Below are positions 20,573 through 32,654 of a stretch of 64,000 nucleotides of DNA, piece by piece. The notes under the pieces were generated by a model. That model was not told where the DNA came from. It was given only the letters and a program-made list of their open reading frames with translations, and ran no database searches. The position numbers were made by a program, and so were the translations under genes. The number at the start of each line of letters is the position of its first letter. Positions within the stretch are counted from its first letter, which is position 1. This DNA comes from Eleginops maclovinus (taxonomy: Eukaryota > Chordata > Actinopteri > Perciformes > Eleginopidae): NCBI RefSeq assembly GCF_036324505.1, contig NC_086349.1, positions 27,423,759 to 27,487,758 on the forward strand, read 5' to 3'.

Positions 20573-22094
20573 TGGGTTAAAGTAGAAGTACTCAGAACTT
20601 GTACTTGAGTAAAGTAAAAGTACTCAGATCTTGTACTTGAGTAAAGTAGAAGTACTCAGGTCTTGTACTTGACTAAAAGCAGAAGTACTCAGATCTTGTA
20701 CTTGAGTAAAGTAGAAGTACTCAGATCTTGTACTTGAGTAAAGTAGAAGTACTCAGATCTTGTACTTGAGTAAAGTAGAAGTACTCAGGTCTTGTACTTG
20801 AGTAAAAGTAGAAGTACTCAGATCTTGTACTTGAGTAAAGTAGAAGTACTCAGATCTTGTACTTGAGTAAAGTAGAAGTACTCAGATCTTGTACTTGAGT
20901 AAAAGTAGAAGTACTCAAATCTTGTTCTTGAGTAAAGTAGAAGTACTCAGATCTTGTACTTGAGTAAAGTAGAAGTACTCAGGTCTTGTACTTGAGTAAA
21001 GTAGAAGTACTCAGATCTTGTACTTGAGTAAAGTAGAAGTACTCAGATCTTGTACTTGAGTAAAGTAGAAGTACTCAGATCTTGTACTTGAGTAAAGTAG
21101 AAGTACTCAGGTCTTGTACTTGAGTAAAGTAGAAGTACTCAGATCTTGTACTTGAGTAAAGTAGAAGTACTCAGATCTTGTACTTGAGTAAAGTAGAAGT
21201 ACTCAGATCTTGTACTTGAGTAAAGTAGAAGTACTCAGATCTTGTACTTGAGTAAAGTAGAAGTACTCAGATCTTGTACTTGAGTAAAGTAGAAGTACTC
21301 AGGTCTTGTACTTGAGTAAAGTAGAAGTACTCAGATCTTGTACTTGAGTAAAGTAGAAGTACTCAGTTCTTGTACTTGAGTAAAGTAGAAGTACCAGATC
21401 TTGTACTTGAGTAAAGTAGAAGTACTCAGATCTTGTACTTGAGTAAAGTAGAAGTACTCAGGTCTTGTACTTGAGTAAAGTAGAAGTACTCAGGTCTTGT
21501 ACTTGAGTAAAGTAGAAGTACTCAGGTCTTGTACTAGAGTAAAGTAGAAGTACTCAGATCTTGTACTTGAGTAAAGTAGAAGTACTCAGTTCTTGTACTT
21601 GAGTAAAGTAGAAGTACCAGAGTGTAGGAATACTCTGTCACAGTGAAAGTATTCTAAATGTTCCTCCAGTGAAAGTAGAAAGTACTCTCCTCTAAATGTA
21701 CTTAAAGTAGTGACAGTAAAAGTAGTCATTGTCTGATTGGTCCATTTCAGAATAATATCTCTGATATGTTTTATAATGATTGATCATTAAAGTGTTCTCA
21801 GAGCTGGTAAAGGTGCAGCTAGTTTGAATGGCTTTGTATACTGCAGGGTAGCTGCTGGATTTACTGCAGGTGAACTACAGTCTGATTTAAGGGAGATTAT
21901 ATTTACCATCATTAATCCAAATCTGTAAAGGAACTAAAGGGATTAAATAAAGGAACTAAAAGTACACAACTTACCTCTGAATTGTAGAGTAGAAGTACAA
22001 AGTAGCAACACATTGAAATACTCAAGTAAAGTACCTCTAAAGTATACTTTAGTACAGTACTTGAGTAAATGTACTCAGTTACTTTACCCCACTG
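20573..22094. mobile_element. Non-autonomous hAT-like element, copy B, with about 32 tandem 32-bp units
   Basis: Positions 20,578-21,612 are about 32 copies of the same 32-bp unit as copy A (mostly CAGATCTTGTACTTGAGTAA then AGTAGAAGTACT). The unique segment shared with copy A follows (21,614-21,930). A right terminus ends TTACTTTACCCCACTG at 22,094; its reverse complement begins CAGTGGGGTAAAGTAA, a typical terminus of this fish element family. The left terminus is missing or replaced by the array. No coding capacity. Confidence 0.75.
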
Positions 22095-22342
22095 GTGATT
22101 GTGAAGGCATTTTTAACTACTTCTCACAAACCAACAATCAGTTGATTCATGAGTAAAGGACGGAAGATGTTTCCGCAACAGATGGACGATAGTTTCAGTG
22201 TGTGTGGTCACAGATGGCAAAGGTTAAAATGGTACAATTTTGGATTTTGACTAAAAAGGAGCTACAACCAGGTATTTTGGGCTCGCTCTTGAACAGACCC
22301 TGATCTCCAGCTGTCGTCACAGACACAAGACAGGTCCTCTAT

Positions 22343-22418
22343 CCAATCAGCGCTCGCCCAACATTTTCTAACCAATCAAATTCCACTTAACGGTTGTGCG
22401 TACAGCCCGTCGACCAAT
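22343..22418 (+). promoter_or_regulatory. cs proximal promoter with three CCAAT boxes
   Basis: CCAAT occurs on the plus strand at 22,343-22,347, 22,372-22,376 and 22,414-22,418. The spacings of 29 and 42 nt are compatible with NF-Y binding. They lie 140-220 bp upstream of the cs start codon in a TATA-less, CpG-containing region. Multiple CCAAT boxes without TATA fit a housekeeping metabolic gene (inference). Confidence 0.6.
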
Positions 22419-22560
22419 CAACGTCGCTGCTTCCTGCGGGCCTGAATCCCTCTTCAACCTTCTGTTTCTGGAGGGGCACCTTCAACCAGCTCCGCACCGG
22501 CAGCGGCTTCCTTTAGTTACTAAAGAATCAGTGGAAATACCACACTTGTACACAGACACC

Positions 22561-24831
22561 ATGTCCTTCCTCACAGTCAGCAGGTTAGCGCCTAAACTCC
22601 TCAACTCAAAGGTGAGTGGAATCCAAACGGCTGAGACTTTAGATGTCAAAGTTGTTGAGCTAACGATGCTAGCTTAGCTTAGCTTAGGTAGCTTAGCACT
22701 GTCAACCACATTGTGAAATCCTGCTAACTAAGAGTGTGGATAATACTTTCTAAAACATGGTAATGGTAGTCTCAGTTCCCTGCGTTTATATATTGTGAGG
22801 ATATAACAATGACGTTTGAGTTTATGAAGGGGCGTGCTGTTAGCCACTGTTAGCATTAGCTGGCCTGGTGGTCCTGCCTGAACGTGTTCTGAGTTTCTGG
22901 GTTTCTGTGTCCAGTTAACTTTCCCTGTTCTCTTTTAAACCTTAAATATAACAAGCATGAATCATTGACAGACACTGTGAGTGCTTCTCAGTCAGCTCAG
23001 ACTTTGTGTTTATTCATCAAACAGCGTTGACCTTCAGGTTAGGATTTCTGCCAAATATGTAACATCAGAAACTTATTGTTTCCTGAATATGTTCAAGTTA
23101 TATAATAAGATAGAAACAGGTGTTTGAGTGTGGATTAATACAACAGAAATCAGTTAAAAATATGCATTATCAGTTATCATGTTCCACGTTTTAGCTTGTG
23201 ATAAGAAATTGGGATATCTGAGAAGTAATACTTATTTTAAGTGCTTACAAATGAAGTTGCAAAGTAATTTATATGCATTAAAAAAAGACAATAACCATAA
23301 AAGTAAGCAATATTATAATGCATGCAACAAAGGTTATAAACAGTAAAATAAAATGCAAGTCTGACATTTTAAAAGGACATAAGGACACAGTGTTTCTGCT
23401 CCAGCAGGGCATTCAATAACCTGTTTTCAGGTTTGACTGAGAAATGGACAGAATGACTCTGTGTAATATCAGGTTGCATTCAGGCTCTTAGGAGGTCAGA
23501 TATATTCTGTATCTGACCTCCTACAAGCCTTAAAAGTGATCATTTATAGCCTAAAACCAGCTTTAAAACAGGCTGGGAGCCAGGAGTAATTTGTGAGGCA
23601 TCTCTTGATTACCCTGCCTGTAGCGTAAGAGGTGTGACTCTTAAGAGATTCATTGATTAGTTTACTGAAAGAAATGACCATCTATTTTACAAGTTAATTA
23701 ATCAAACAATGTTTCAGCCTCTCAAATATCTGCTCACCTCTTTTTATATATCGTTTTAAGTCAATATATTTTAGCTTTGGTCTGACAACAGACATTTAAA
23801 GGCATCACCTTGGACTGTTTTTATGATATTTTATAGGCCAGACGATTGATCTGCACATTGATCAATAGGGATAATCATTAACAGTTGCCCCCCCTACTTA
23901 GATTTTCTTGCTGAAACATTAACAGTCAAGTAGATTTCCTTCCATGCTGGCTGTGACCTTCAGTGACAGTAATCTACTTTATTACTCCTGCGACCTCTCA
24001 GACTGACACTGAATGACCCTCATCTCCACTCTGAACGATTTCATGTAACTTTCGTGCATTTTAAAGGAGAAATCAGAGACTCCACGGTTCCCCTCCGTTA
24101 ACTCCGTGCACACCTGCTGTCCTGTGATCTGCATTAGTAAGATAGATAAACCTCTTTGTTGCACTCAGCCTTTCTCTGCTATCAGCTGTAATCTTTGCTC
24201 AGGAGTTTTATTAGGCAGCTCTTTTCTTTGCCCATTTCATAATTTGTCTCCGAGCTATGACTGAACATCATGTGATACACGGGTTGAGAGCAAGGACATT
24301 AAGTAGAGCAAAGGGCAGCATTTTACCCCCCAATTAAAGAGCACTTTTATCTGCCCCATTATCACAATCAAGGGGCAAACAAAGTATGATTGTGTTTCTG
24401 AATGCCTGAACATTTGAAACATAAATGAACATCTTTTTAAACCATTTTCTTACATTTTAAAGACCAAACAATCAAGACTATAATGTATTTTTTAGTTGCA
24501 GCTCCCAACCTGTACCTTAAAGGTCTTTCTATAAAATATTGTTTCAGTTACTGAGAAAAAAACCTGGAATTTCAAGTCATTTTAATTTTCTCTTTCGAGG
24601 AAGGTGTGAATTTAAAATGCCAACACTTTTATTTCAGAGCAGAGAGGAGACAGTGGAAATACTTCAACTCAAACCTCATAAAGTATTCATGTGTGTTTGT
24701 AATGATGGCATTTTATTATTTCAAACATAAATGCAGAGTTTCTTTACATAAAGCCGTTAAATTATCCCTAACGAGACACCATTAATATCACTAGTTTGTA
24801 CGTTTAGTTTTATTTCCCATAGATATTCTTT

Positions 24832-24875
<44 letters not shown>

Positions 24876-27800
24876 CTGTGTTTCCTCGACTCTCTTGGTT
24901 GCAGAGTCGTATGTTTAACCTTTCTCTCTGGCAGGGAGTGTCTGGGTGGAACTGCCGCTCTATATTTAAGACCCTGAGCTGTTGCATAACGTGTGTGTGT
25001 GTCGCGCAACATCCCACCTTTTGTATTTCTACCAGCTTTGTCTGCGTTTAACCGAGCACCAGTTGTGGTCACAGGTCAGTAGAGTGGTGGTGGGGGGATC
25101 CCAAAGCCAGCTGTCCCCCTGACTCCTCCCTCCCTCCCTCTCCATTGATAAATTTGATAATCTGAGAGGAGTCCTGTTTCAGAGGAGAGCAGCGCTGAGC
25201 TTTAGCAAGATTACTCTCGTCCAAACACTTTCATAACCGCAGCAGGTTCTTCTTTAATCCCAAACACGGCTTAAAGGGATGATGTGTGGCATTTATGGCT
25301 GGACAATTAACCAACATGTGTTGGCTAGTGCATTTTTTTAATGTGCTCTATTTGATGCATGTGTTCGTTTTATTCTGAATGAAGGATTGTGGTTTTGCAG
25401 ATGCCTACAGTCCCATTCTACAGACTTAATTTAATACTTAATAACACATCTGTGTTTTGAACAGACCCTTTAAAAACTCTGTTTAAATCAGTCTGCTTCA
25501 ACGTGTATAAAACAACCCTAGCTCTGATATATATTTAGTGAAGTTTCAGAGATTGTGCGATGTGAATGAAGCTAGCTGTAATCCTCTCCTGTGAGGCAGT
25601 TGAATCCACTTTGAGCTTACGTTATCTGCCAGAAGCTGTCAGACTGACTCTTTATCCAGTTTTAATTCACATCTTGGTGCTTTTTAACTCTTTGTTTTAA
25701 CCGGATGAAAGATTCCAGTGATGCTGAGCTAACGTTAGAGGCTGCCTATCAGCCTGCAGAAGGAACTCAGATTCTTAACCTCAAACCAACCATTTATTCA
25801 CTGTTTTTATATCAGAGGAGACGCTTAAAACCCCCTGAACCTTCAACACTGACGGAATCCTGACCTGCAGAGCGATGTTTGTTCTCTCAGTTTAATGAGG
25901 GATGATTTTAATTTCCTTTACACAGCTTATCTTGGCAAAACACCAAATCATAAATGCTGAGCAAACATTGAAAATCACCTGTTTATTCCCAGTCTTATCT
26001 TAGCCATGCACAAATGACCTTTATACAAATGGTCTTTGTTTATATTATTGATTCTTAAGTCAACCAGAAAGGTCCCAGTGAGGTTTACCAAACCCCCCAC
26101 AGAACCTGCAGGAATCGGAGGCTAAATGAAGCAAAGCAAGGTTAAAGCAAGACGCCACCGGCCAACTGTTCGTTGCTTCCTTTAAATCAGCAGGAATATG
26201 TCGTTGTGACAGCTGCATGTTTGTATATACGCTAACAGGTCTAAGGTCGTATGGCAGACTAAACCAGCAAAACCAGTAACCCCCAGTTAGCCTCCACGAG
26301 GAACATCAGAGTTTTCCTCATAGTCTTTCACCTGGTACAGCCTCCTCCTCATCTCAGCTGATCTGAATGAATCTCAGTTGATGCTTTCAGAGACGAAGGC
26401 CAGAGGATTCGAAGGGGAAATGAAGTGCTTGTCAATAAAGGAAAGAGGGGATTAATTATTTAGACCCTTGATTCATTTGTAGTTGTAACGCCTCGTCTGT
26501 ACTGCAGTGCAGGGGGAACACGCTAGGGCGGGGCGATGGGGAGAAAATCAGTCGGATACAAGAGCTATGAGTCTGTTAAGGTAAACATATGGACGTCACT
26601 TTACTGTAATGCTGCCTTAAAACCAGGAAAGACCCTCACCAGATATTATCCAAAAATCATAATTAGTCTCGATGTAAAACTGCCAGAAATATTTCGGACT
26701 CCTCGACTACCACTTCAATATACGAGTTTAAAGTCTGTCTTCACTCGGATAACATCTGCGGTATCTGGAGACCAACAACAAGAATACATCTGCAGTCAGC
26801 TCTGTACCGTGTGGCTGAAACCAAAAGAGGACCGTGCAAAGTGTCCGACGATATTTAATAAATACAATAAGCATTACATAGCCAGTGTACACGGTTGGAT
26901 TGGTTCCATACGGTGTTTTGGGGTTTTTGCTTCTCACTCAACATCTGATTTTTGTGTTTCCTGCAGAATGCCGCCTTCCTTCTGGCTGCCAGAAATGCCA
27001 GCGCATCAACAACAGTAAGTACCTCCGGTTCAATATTAGATTAGATTAGATTCAGCTTTATTGTCATTGTGCAAAGTACAGGTACAAGCCAATGAAATGC
27101 AGTTAGTATCCAACCAGAAGTGCAAAATGTGCTACATCTAAATAAATATAAGGTGTATATTATAATTACTGACGGTACTGGGAGCATTGAATGTGCAAAT
27201 ATTATGAAAAAGTATGTATAGGAATAACATAGTGCAAGTTAGATGTCCATAAAGTACATTAATCAGTGCAGGTGAGTGCAGGTGAGTGCAGGTGAGTGCA
27301 GGTGAGTGACAGAGAGAGGAGTTCAGCAGAGTCACAGCCTCGGGGAAGAAGCTCCTCCTGTGCCTGGAGGTACGGGAACGGAGGTTTCTGTAATGTCTGC
27401 CAGATGGGAGGAGGGTGAACAGTCTGTTGTTGGGGTGGGAGGCATCCTTGTCCCATCATTATGTCATTATTATTCTACATTGAAGCTCATCGTGAGAGCG
27501 AATCCTGTTTATATTGATGTTGTAAACCACGTACGTAGTTTTCGGTACAAATAAATTCCAATAGTGCTCATTTTATGTCTTTAGCTTTATTTTTGTTCCT
27601 TTTCTTACGATTGCATTTCCTTTATTGTGTGTATGTATGCAGCAAACACAACTAAGAATATTCCTTCTATGTTTTCTAATCGTACACGTGTCCCTGGCTC
27701 CCCCTCTGTTGTATTAATAGAACACGCTGACCTTTGCTGAGCTGCAGATCCATCCCTCCCCTTCATTGTTGACATAAACTCTGTTTGATTAGCCCCGGTT

Positions 27801-30800
27801 AGCTTTGGAGGGAGGAGTGTGTTTTATTTTAGGACTAGATGTTAAATAAAGTTGTGTTTTTCTTCAGAATCTGAAGGATGTTCTGGCCGACCTCATCCCC
27901 AAAGAACAGACCCGCATCAAGAACTTCAAGCAGCAGTACGGCAAGACCAACATAGGCCAGATCAACGTCGACATGGTGAGTGACAAACGGCGGTTTAATT
28001 TCCCGACCTTCATGAGAGCTGAAACAGAAGTCCAGCAGCCTCTGCCCGTTAATGTAAACCCCTCATTCACTTTCTGATGTAATGTCTTCCAGTGCGGAAA
28101 AAACAGTGAACCTTTGAGATGTTCCGAAAAAAAAGTGATTGGAGATTTTTTTTGTTGAGAATTTCAGAAAAAGAGAGAGACTTTGTGGGATGTTAAATCT
28201 CACAGTTTGGAGATTTAAAAATATATTCTTTTTTTATTTCCAGAAAAGAAAAAATCCTTCAGAAAAATCATTTTTTTTAATTTAAATAAAATATTCTTTC
28301 CTCCCCGAAAAAACGTTGTCTTACAAAGTCAGAATTCTGAGATTTAAAAACCAGAAACTAATTAAATAAATGTTTCCGATTTTTCTCTCCTTTTTTAAAT
28401 CCAACTTTTGAAGTCAAAATTCTGACTGTTCTTCTGCCTCTTCCTCCAATATTTATCCTGTGCTTTCTGTTATTTCTGTTGTGTATTTTCTCCACTTTTC
28501 ACCATGTCCTAATGTCTCTGTCTGCTGGTGTCCCTCCCCAGGTGTACGGAGGCATGCGGGGGATGAAGGGTCTGGTGTACGAGACCTCCGTTCTGGATCC
28601 TGATGAGGTCAGTTTGGTTCAGAGCTGCTTTTATCGTTCAAACTCTCTGAGGCTCTTATCCTGATTACTCAGAGCTCTGACGCAGAGCAGCGTGTTGTAA
28701 TTCATCCTGTTGGCACATCAGATCACATTCCCTGCTAGAGAAAGACCTTTCAGGATATCCGCAGTGTCAATGTTTTAAGCAGATTCTCTAAGATTTTTGT
28801 TCATATTTACGTATTTAAAAGAAGAGGATTTTTGGCCAGTTAGAATAAGGAGTGATTTGTGGAAATGTAGTAATGTGTTTACAGTACAACAGGCAGGCGC
28901 TCTGTCAACTCTCCACACCTTAAATTCAGACAGTGGACGTGCAAACACACATATAAGATAAAAACCGGCTTATAAGACATTCAAATAAAGTGCATGAAGC
29001 TGCATGATTAAATGTCTCTCTGCTTTGAAACGCAGGGCATCCGTTTCCGTGGCTACAGCATCCCCGAGTGTCAGGGTCTGCTGCCTAAAGCCCCGGGAGG
29101 AGAGGAGCCGCTGCCTGAGGGTCTGTTCTGGCTGCTGGTCACAGGACAGGTGCCCACCGAGGAGCAGGTGAGGAGGAGGAGGAGGTGGAGATCATTTTTA
29201 CAGTGGAGTTGTAAAGAGGTGGGGGGGGGGGGCATTATCTGCTTCCATCTGTCGGGGCTCGTCAGATCGGATCTCCACTTCGTTTCGGAAATGAAATATT
29301 CCTGCAGAATGAGGGGTGATGATGAAGAGGAGGCACTTAAGATGACTCCTGTTCTAGTTCAGATGTGTATATTCCTCTAACTGCTGCAACTAAGGTCTGT
29401 AGCACTGTTTTATTGCACTGCACGCCTCTGTTTAATATGCTGTGCATTGCATTGTGGGAGGAGCCTGGGACTAAAACACGTGGGTCTACTTTTGGGTTAC
29501 CTCGACGCAAAATATGCAAATAAAAATGCTGAAATGTGACATTAATTTAAAGCACAAGGTCATGCCTCCAAGTTAGAAAATGTCCATCGTGCAGGACTGG
29601 AGTCATGGAGAGTGTTGCAGGAATTTATCCCGGAGCAGCACCACTGAAATGTAACCTGTCCCAGTTTGTCCTGTAGTGTGTCGCTCTTCTTAAACAAACA
29701 GCTTTTCTCTCTGGGATGCCTCCAAGCAGAAATAAATAGTGTGACATCTGGGGTTCCTCTTTAACGCTTTGCATGCTCAATGATGGGGACATTTCCTCTC
29801 ACTGAAAGCCTTTGTGTGACTCACGCAGTTCATCATTATTCTGTAGTTGCTAATAATCCAAAGCTATGAAATGATCTTGTTTTTCTGCGACTGAAACTGA
29901 TTTCTGTAGCACTGCCTCGAGCCTGACCTCGTCTGAAGCGTCACAAGATGTTTTCCAGACGTGTTTATTATGACTGTTATCTTTGACTCCAGGTCACAGT
30001 CCCTCAAAGGAAACTACAGATTGTTTTATAACCGGGGAACAAAACTCAGTCTGTTAAATAAATCTCTCTGCCAGCGAGGAGTGATCTGAGGGTAATCACT
30101 CTGATGACTTCTGCTTTGAGCTGACGGCAACAGGATTCTGAACCCTTTGATGTGTGATCTTCTGAGCTTTATTGCATCTGATGACTTAAGTGTTCTCCTT
30201 AAGACTGAGCATTGAAATGAACAGCTCAGAGTTTAAAAATACTATTAAGAGGAACCTCCAGCAATGAATAAATACTGAGGGAACTTTTATGTCTGATATA
30301 TGCAGGCGTTTTTGTAGCTAAATATAGCATGAGGCGCTAACGTCACTTCCTAAATTAAGCCCCGCCCACTTTATTATTATTATATTGTTTCCTGGATTCA
30401 CTTTAACATTTTACGGGGGAAATCTGCATTTTGGTTTGAGGGAGCAGAGACCCCAGAGAGGGAGCAGAAACCCTGATACTGGTTTAGACTAAAGCCTGGA
30501 GACAGGCTCCTCATACAGTGCATCACATTAGAATTAAGACAAAGAAACAGGAAGGAAAATGGAATCAGTGGTGCAAGTGAAACACAGGATGCAGCAACAG
30601 TCATTTCCTTGTCTAACTGTGTGTGTGTGTGTGTGTGCAGGTGACCTGGGTCTCCAAAGAGTGGGCCAAGAGAGCCGCCCTCCCCTCCCACGTGGTCACC
30701 ATGCTGGACAACTTCCCCACGAACCTGCACCCCATGTCCCAGTTCAGCGCCGCCATCACGGCTCTGAACAGCGAGAGCAGCTTCGCCCGCGCCTACTCCG

Positions 30801-32616
30801 AGGGGGTGCACAAGTCCAAGTACTGGGAGGTGGGTTCCCGCCGTCACACTGCTGTCCTCCTCTCCTGTGTCTCGTACGCTTTGCCTTTCACCTCAGAATG
30901 TATTTGTAATAATCTGACAGATGAATATAAAAGATAAACCTGTACGACGGTAAAGGGTGTTGCAGCGCTCCACCGTGAGGGGCCTGCTCCATAATTCCTT
31001 TTAAATGAGGCTGAGTGTCAGTACCGGCGGTCTTTGCCCCCGAAGAAGTGTCAATCTCGACCCTCAGTCAGACTGACAACGTCTGATCAGGAACGGAGGT
31101 TGAAGCAAGTTACACTTCAGTTTGATCAGATCTGTGATTGAATGACACTTGCACTTAAACCCTCTGATGTTGCCTCCCCCCAGTTTGCCTACGAGGACTC
31201 CATGGACTTGATCGCCAAGCTGCCCTGCATCGCAGCCAAGATCTACCGGAACCTGTACCGGGAGGGCAGCAGCATCGGAGCCATCGACTCCAACCTGGAC
31301 TGGTCCCACAACTTCACCAACATGCTGGGATACAGTGACGCAGAGTTCATCGAGCTCATGAGGCTCTACCTCACCATACACAGGTACACACACACACACA
31401 CTCACACACTCACTCTACCTCACCATACACAGATACACTCACTCACTCACTCACTCACTCACACTCTCTCTCTCTGTCTGTCTAAACGGTCTCTGTTCTG
31501 CGGCTGCTGGGTTCTGATATCTGAAAGTCTCTTTCTCTCTCGCTCTCCCCCATCCCTCTCTCTCAGTGACCATGAAGGCGGGAACGTCAGCGCTCACACC
31601 AGCCACCTGGTGGGCAGTGCTCTGTCCGACCCCTACCTGTCCTTCAGTGCCGCCATGAACGGCCTCGCCGGACCCCTGCACGGCCTCGCCAACCAGGTCT
31701 GTAAAACCCGGGATTTTAAGAAAATACAGAATTTAAAATAAAAATGAGGAAAATCATTTTGAGAAGAAAGTCAAAGTTCTGAGAAATTTGAGAGAAAAAG
31801 ATTTTGAATAAAATGTTCTGAAGTTAAAAATCCAATTTTTGAAAATGTCCAAATACTCTCCAATCAACGTAGTTAGTCTTTTTAAATATGAGGTGCAAAC
31901 CCAAAACGTTTCTAGAAATAATATTGAGGAAAAATCATCAACGTTTGGAGGTTTTTTAAAATACATTTTGTAGACTTTGAGAAAAAAGTCTGAACTTTTA
32001 GATTGTTATTCCCGGGGACCCGGGTTCGATTCCCGACCCGTGGTCCTTTCCGGATCCCACCCCGACTCTCTATCCACTGTCCTATCCGATTAAAGGCAGA
32101 AGTTCTCAGCATTTTGATATTTCTTCTTAAAGTCAGAATGCTGGGGAAAAAAGAAACGTCCAAATAAAAGAACCATGACACTTCCCTTCTGGAGGATGGT
32201 GTCCCAACACTCTTTATTCCCAGGCTGTCGCAGGAGGAGGAGATCAGGTGTGAATAAAGACTGCGATGACCTGCAGGGTCTTTTACGACCTGGCTAACTG
32301 TAGCACTCTGTGATTAATCCCAGCTGCTTCTGTCAAAATGTTATGAACCGAGTGTTGTAGAGCTTCATCCGGAGTAAATCCTCTCTTCCTGTTTGCATAT
32401 CTCGTTGTCGTTGAGCTCAAATGAAGTTACCTTTGATCCCTCTTTCCATGCATTTATTTCCAGCTGGTGCGTCGTGATGGTTGAGGGGTTTCTTAAAAAC
32501 ATGACCTCTAAACTCCTGTGAAACATTTCCTGCTGCGCTGATATCTGAACGCAAAGGGACCTCAGATGGTACCTCGCTAAAGTGCATATATTAAGCACGA
32601 ATGCACTGTTTCTAAG

Positions 32617-32654
<38 letters not shown>

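Noticed and set aside
20578..21612. Regular 32-bp repeats resembling a CRISPR array
   Set aside because: Units are contiguous with no spacers, lie in a eukaryotic genome and belong to a transposon also present at 6,958.
26536..27018. 160-codon frame ending in cs exon 2
   Set aside because: The first 430 nt are intron; an acceptor at 26,965-26,966 starts the true 48-nt exon.
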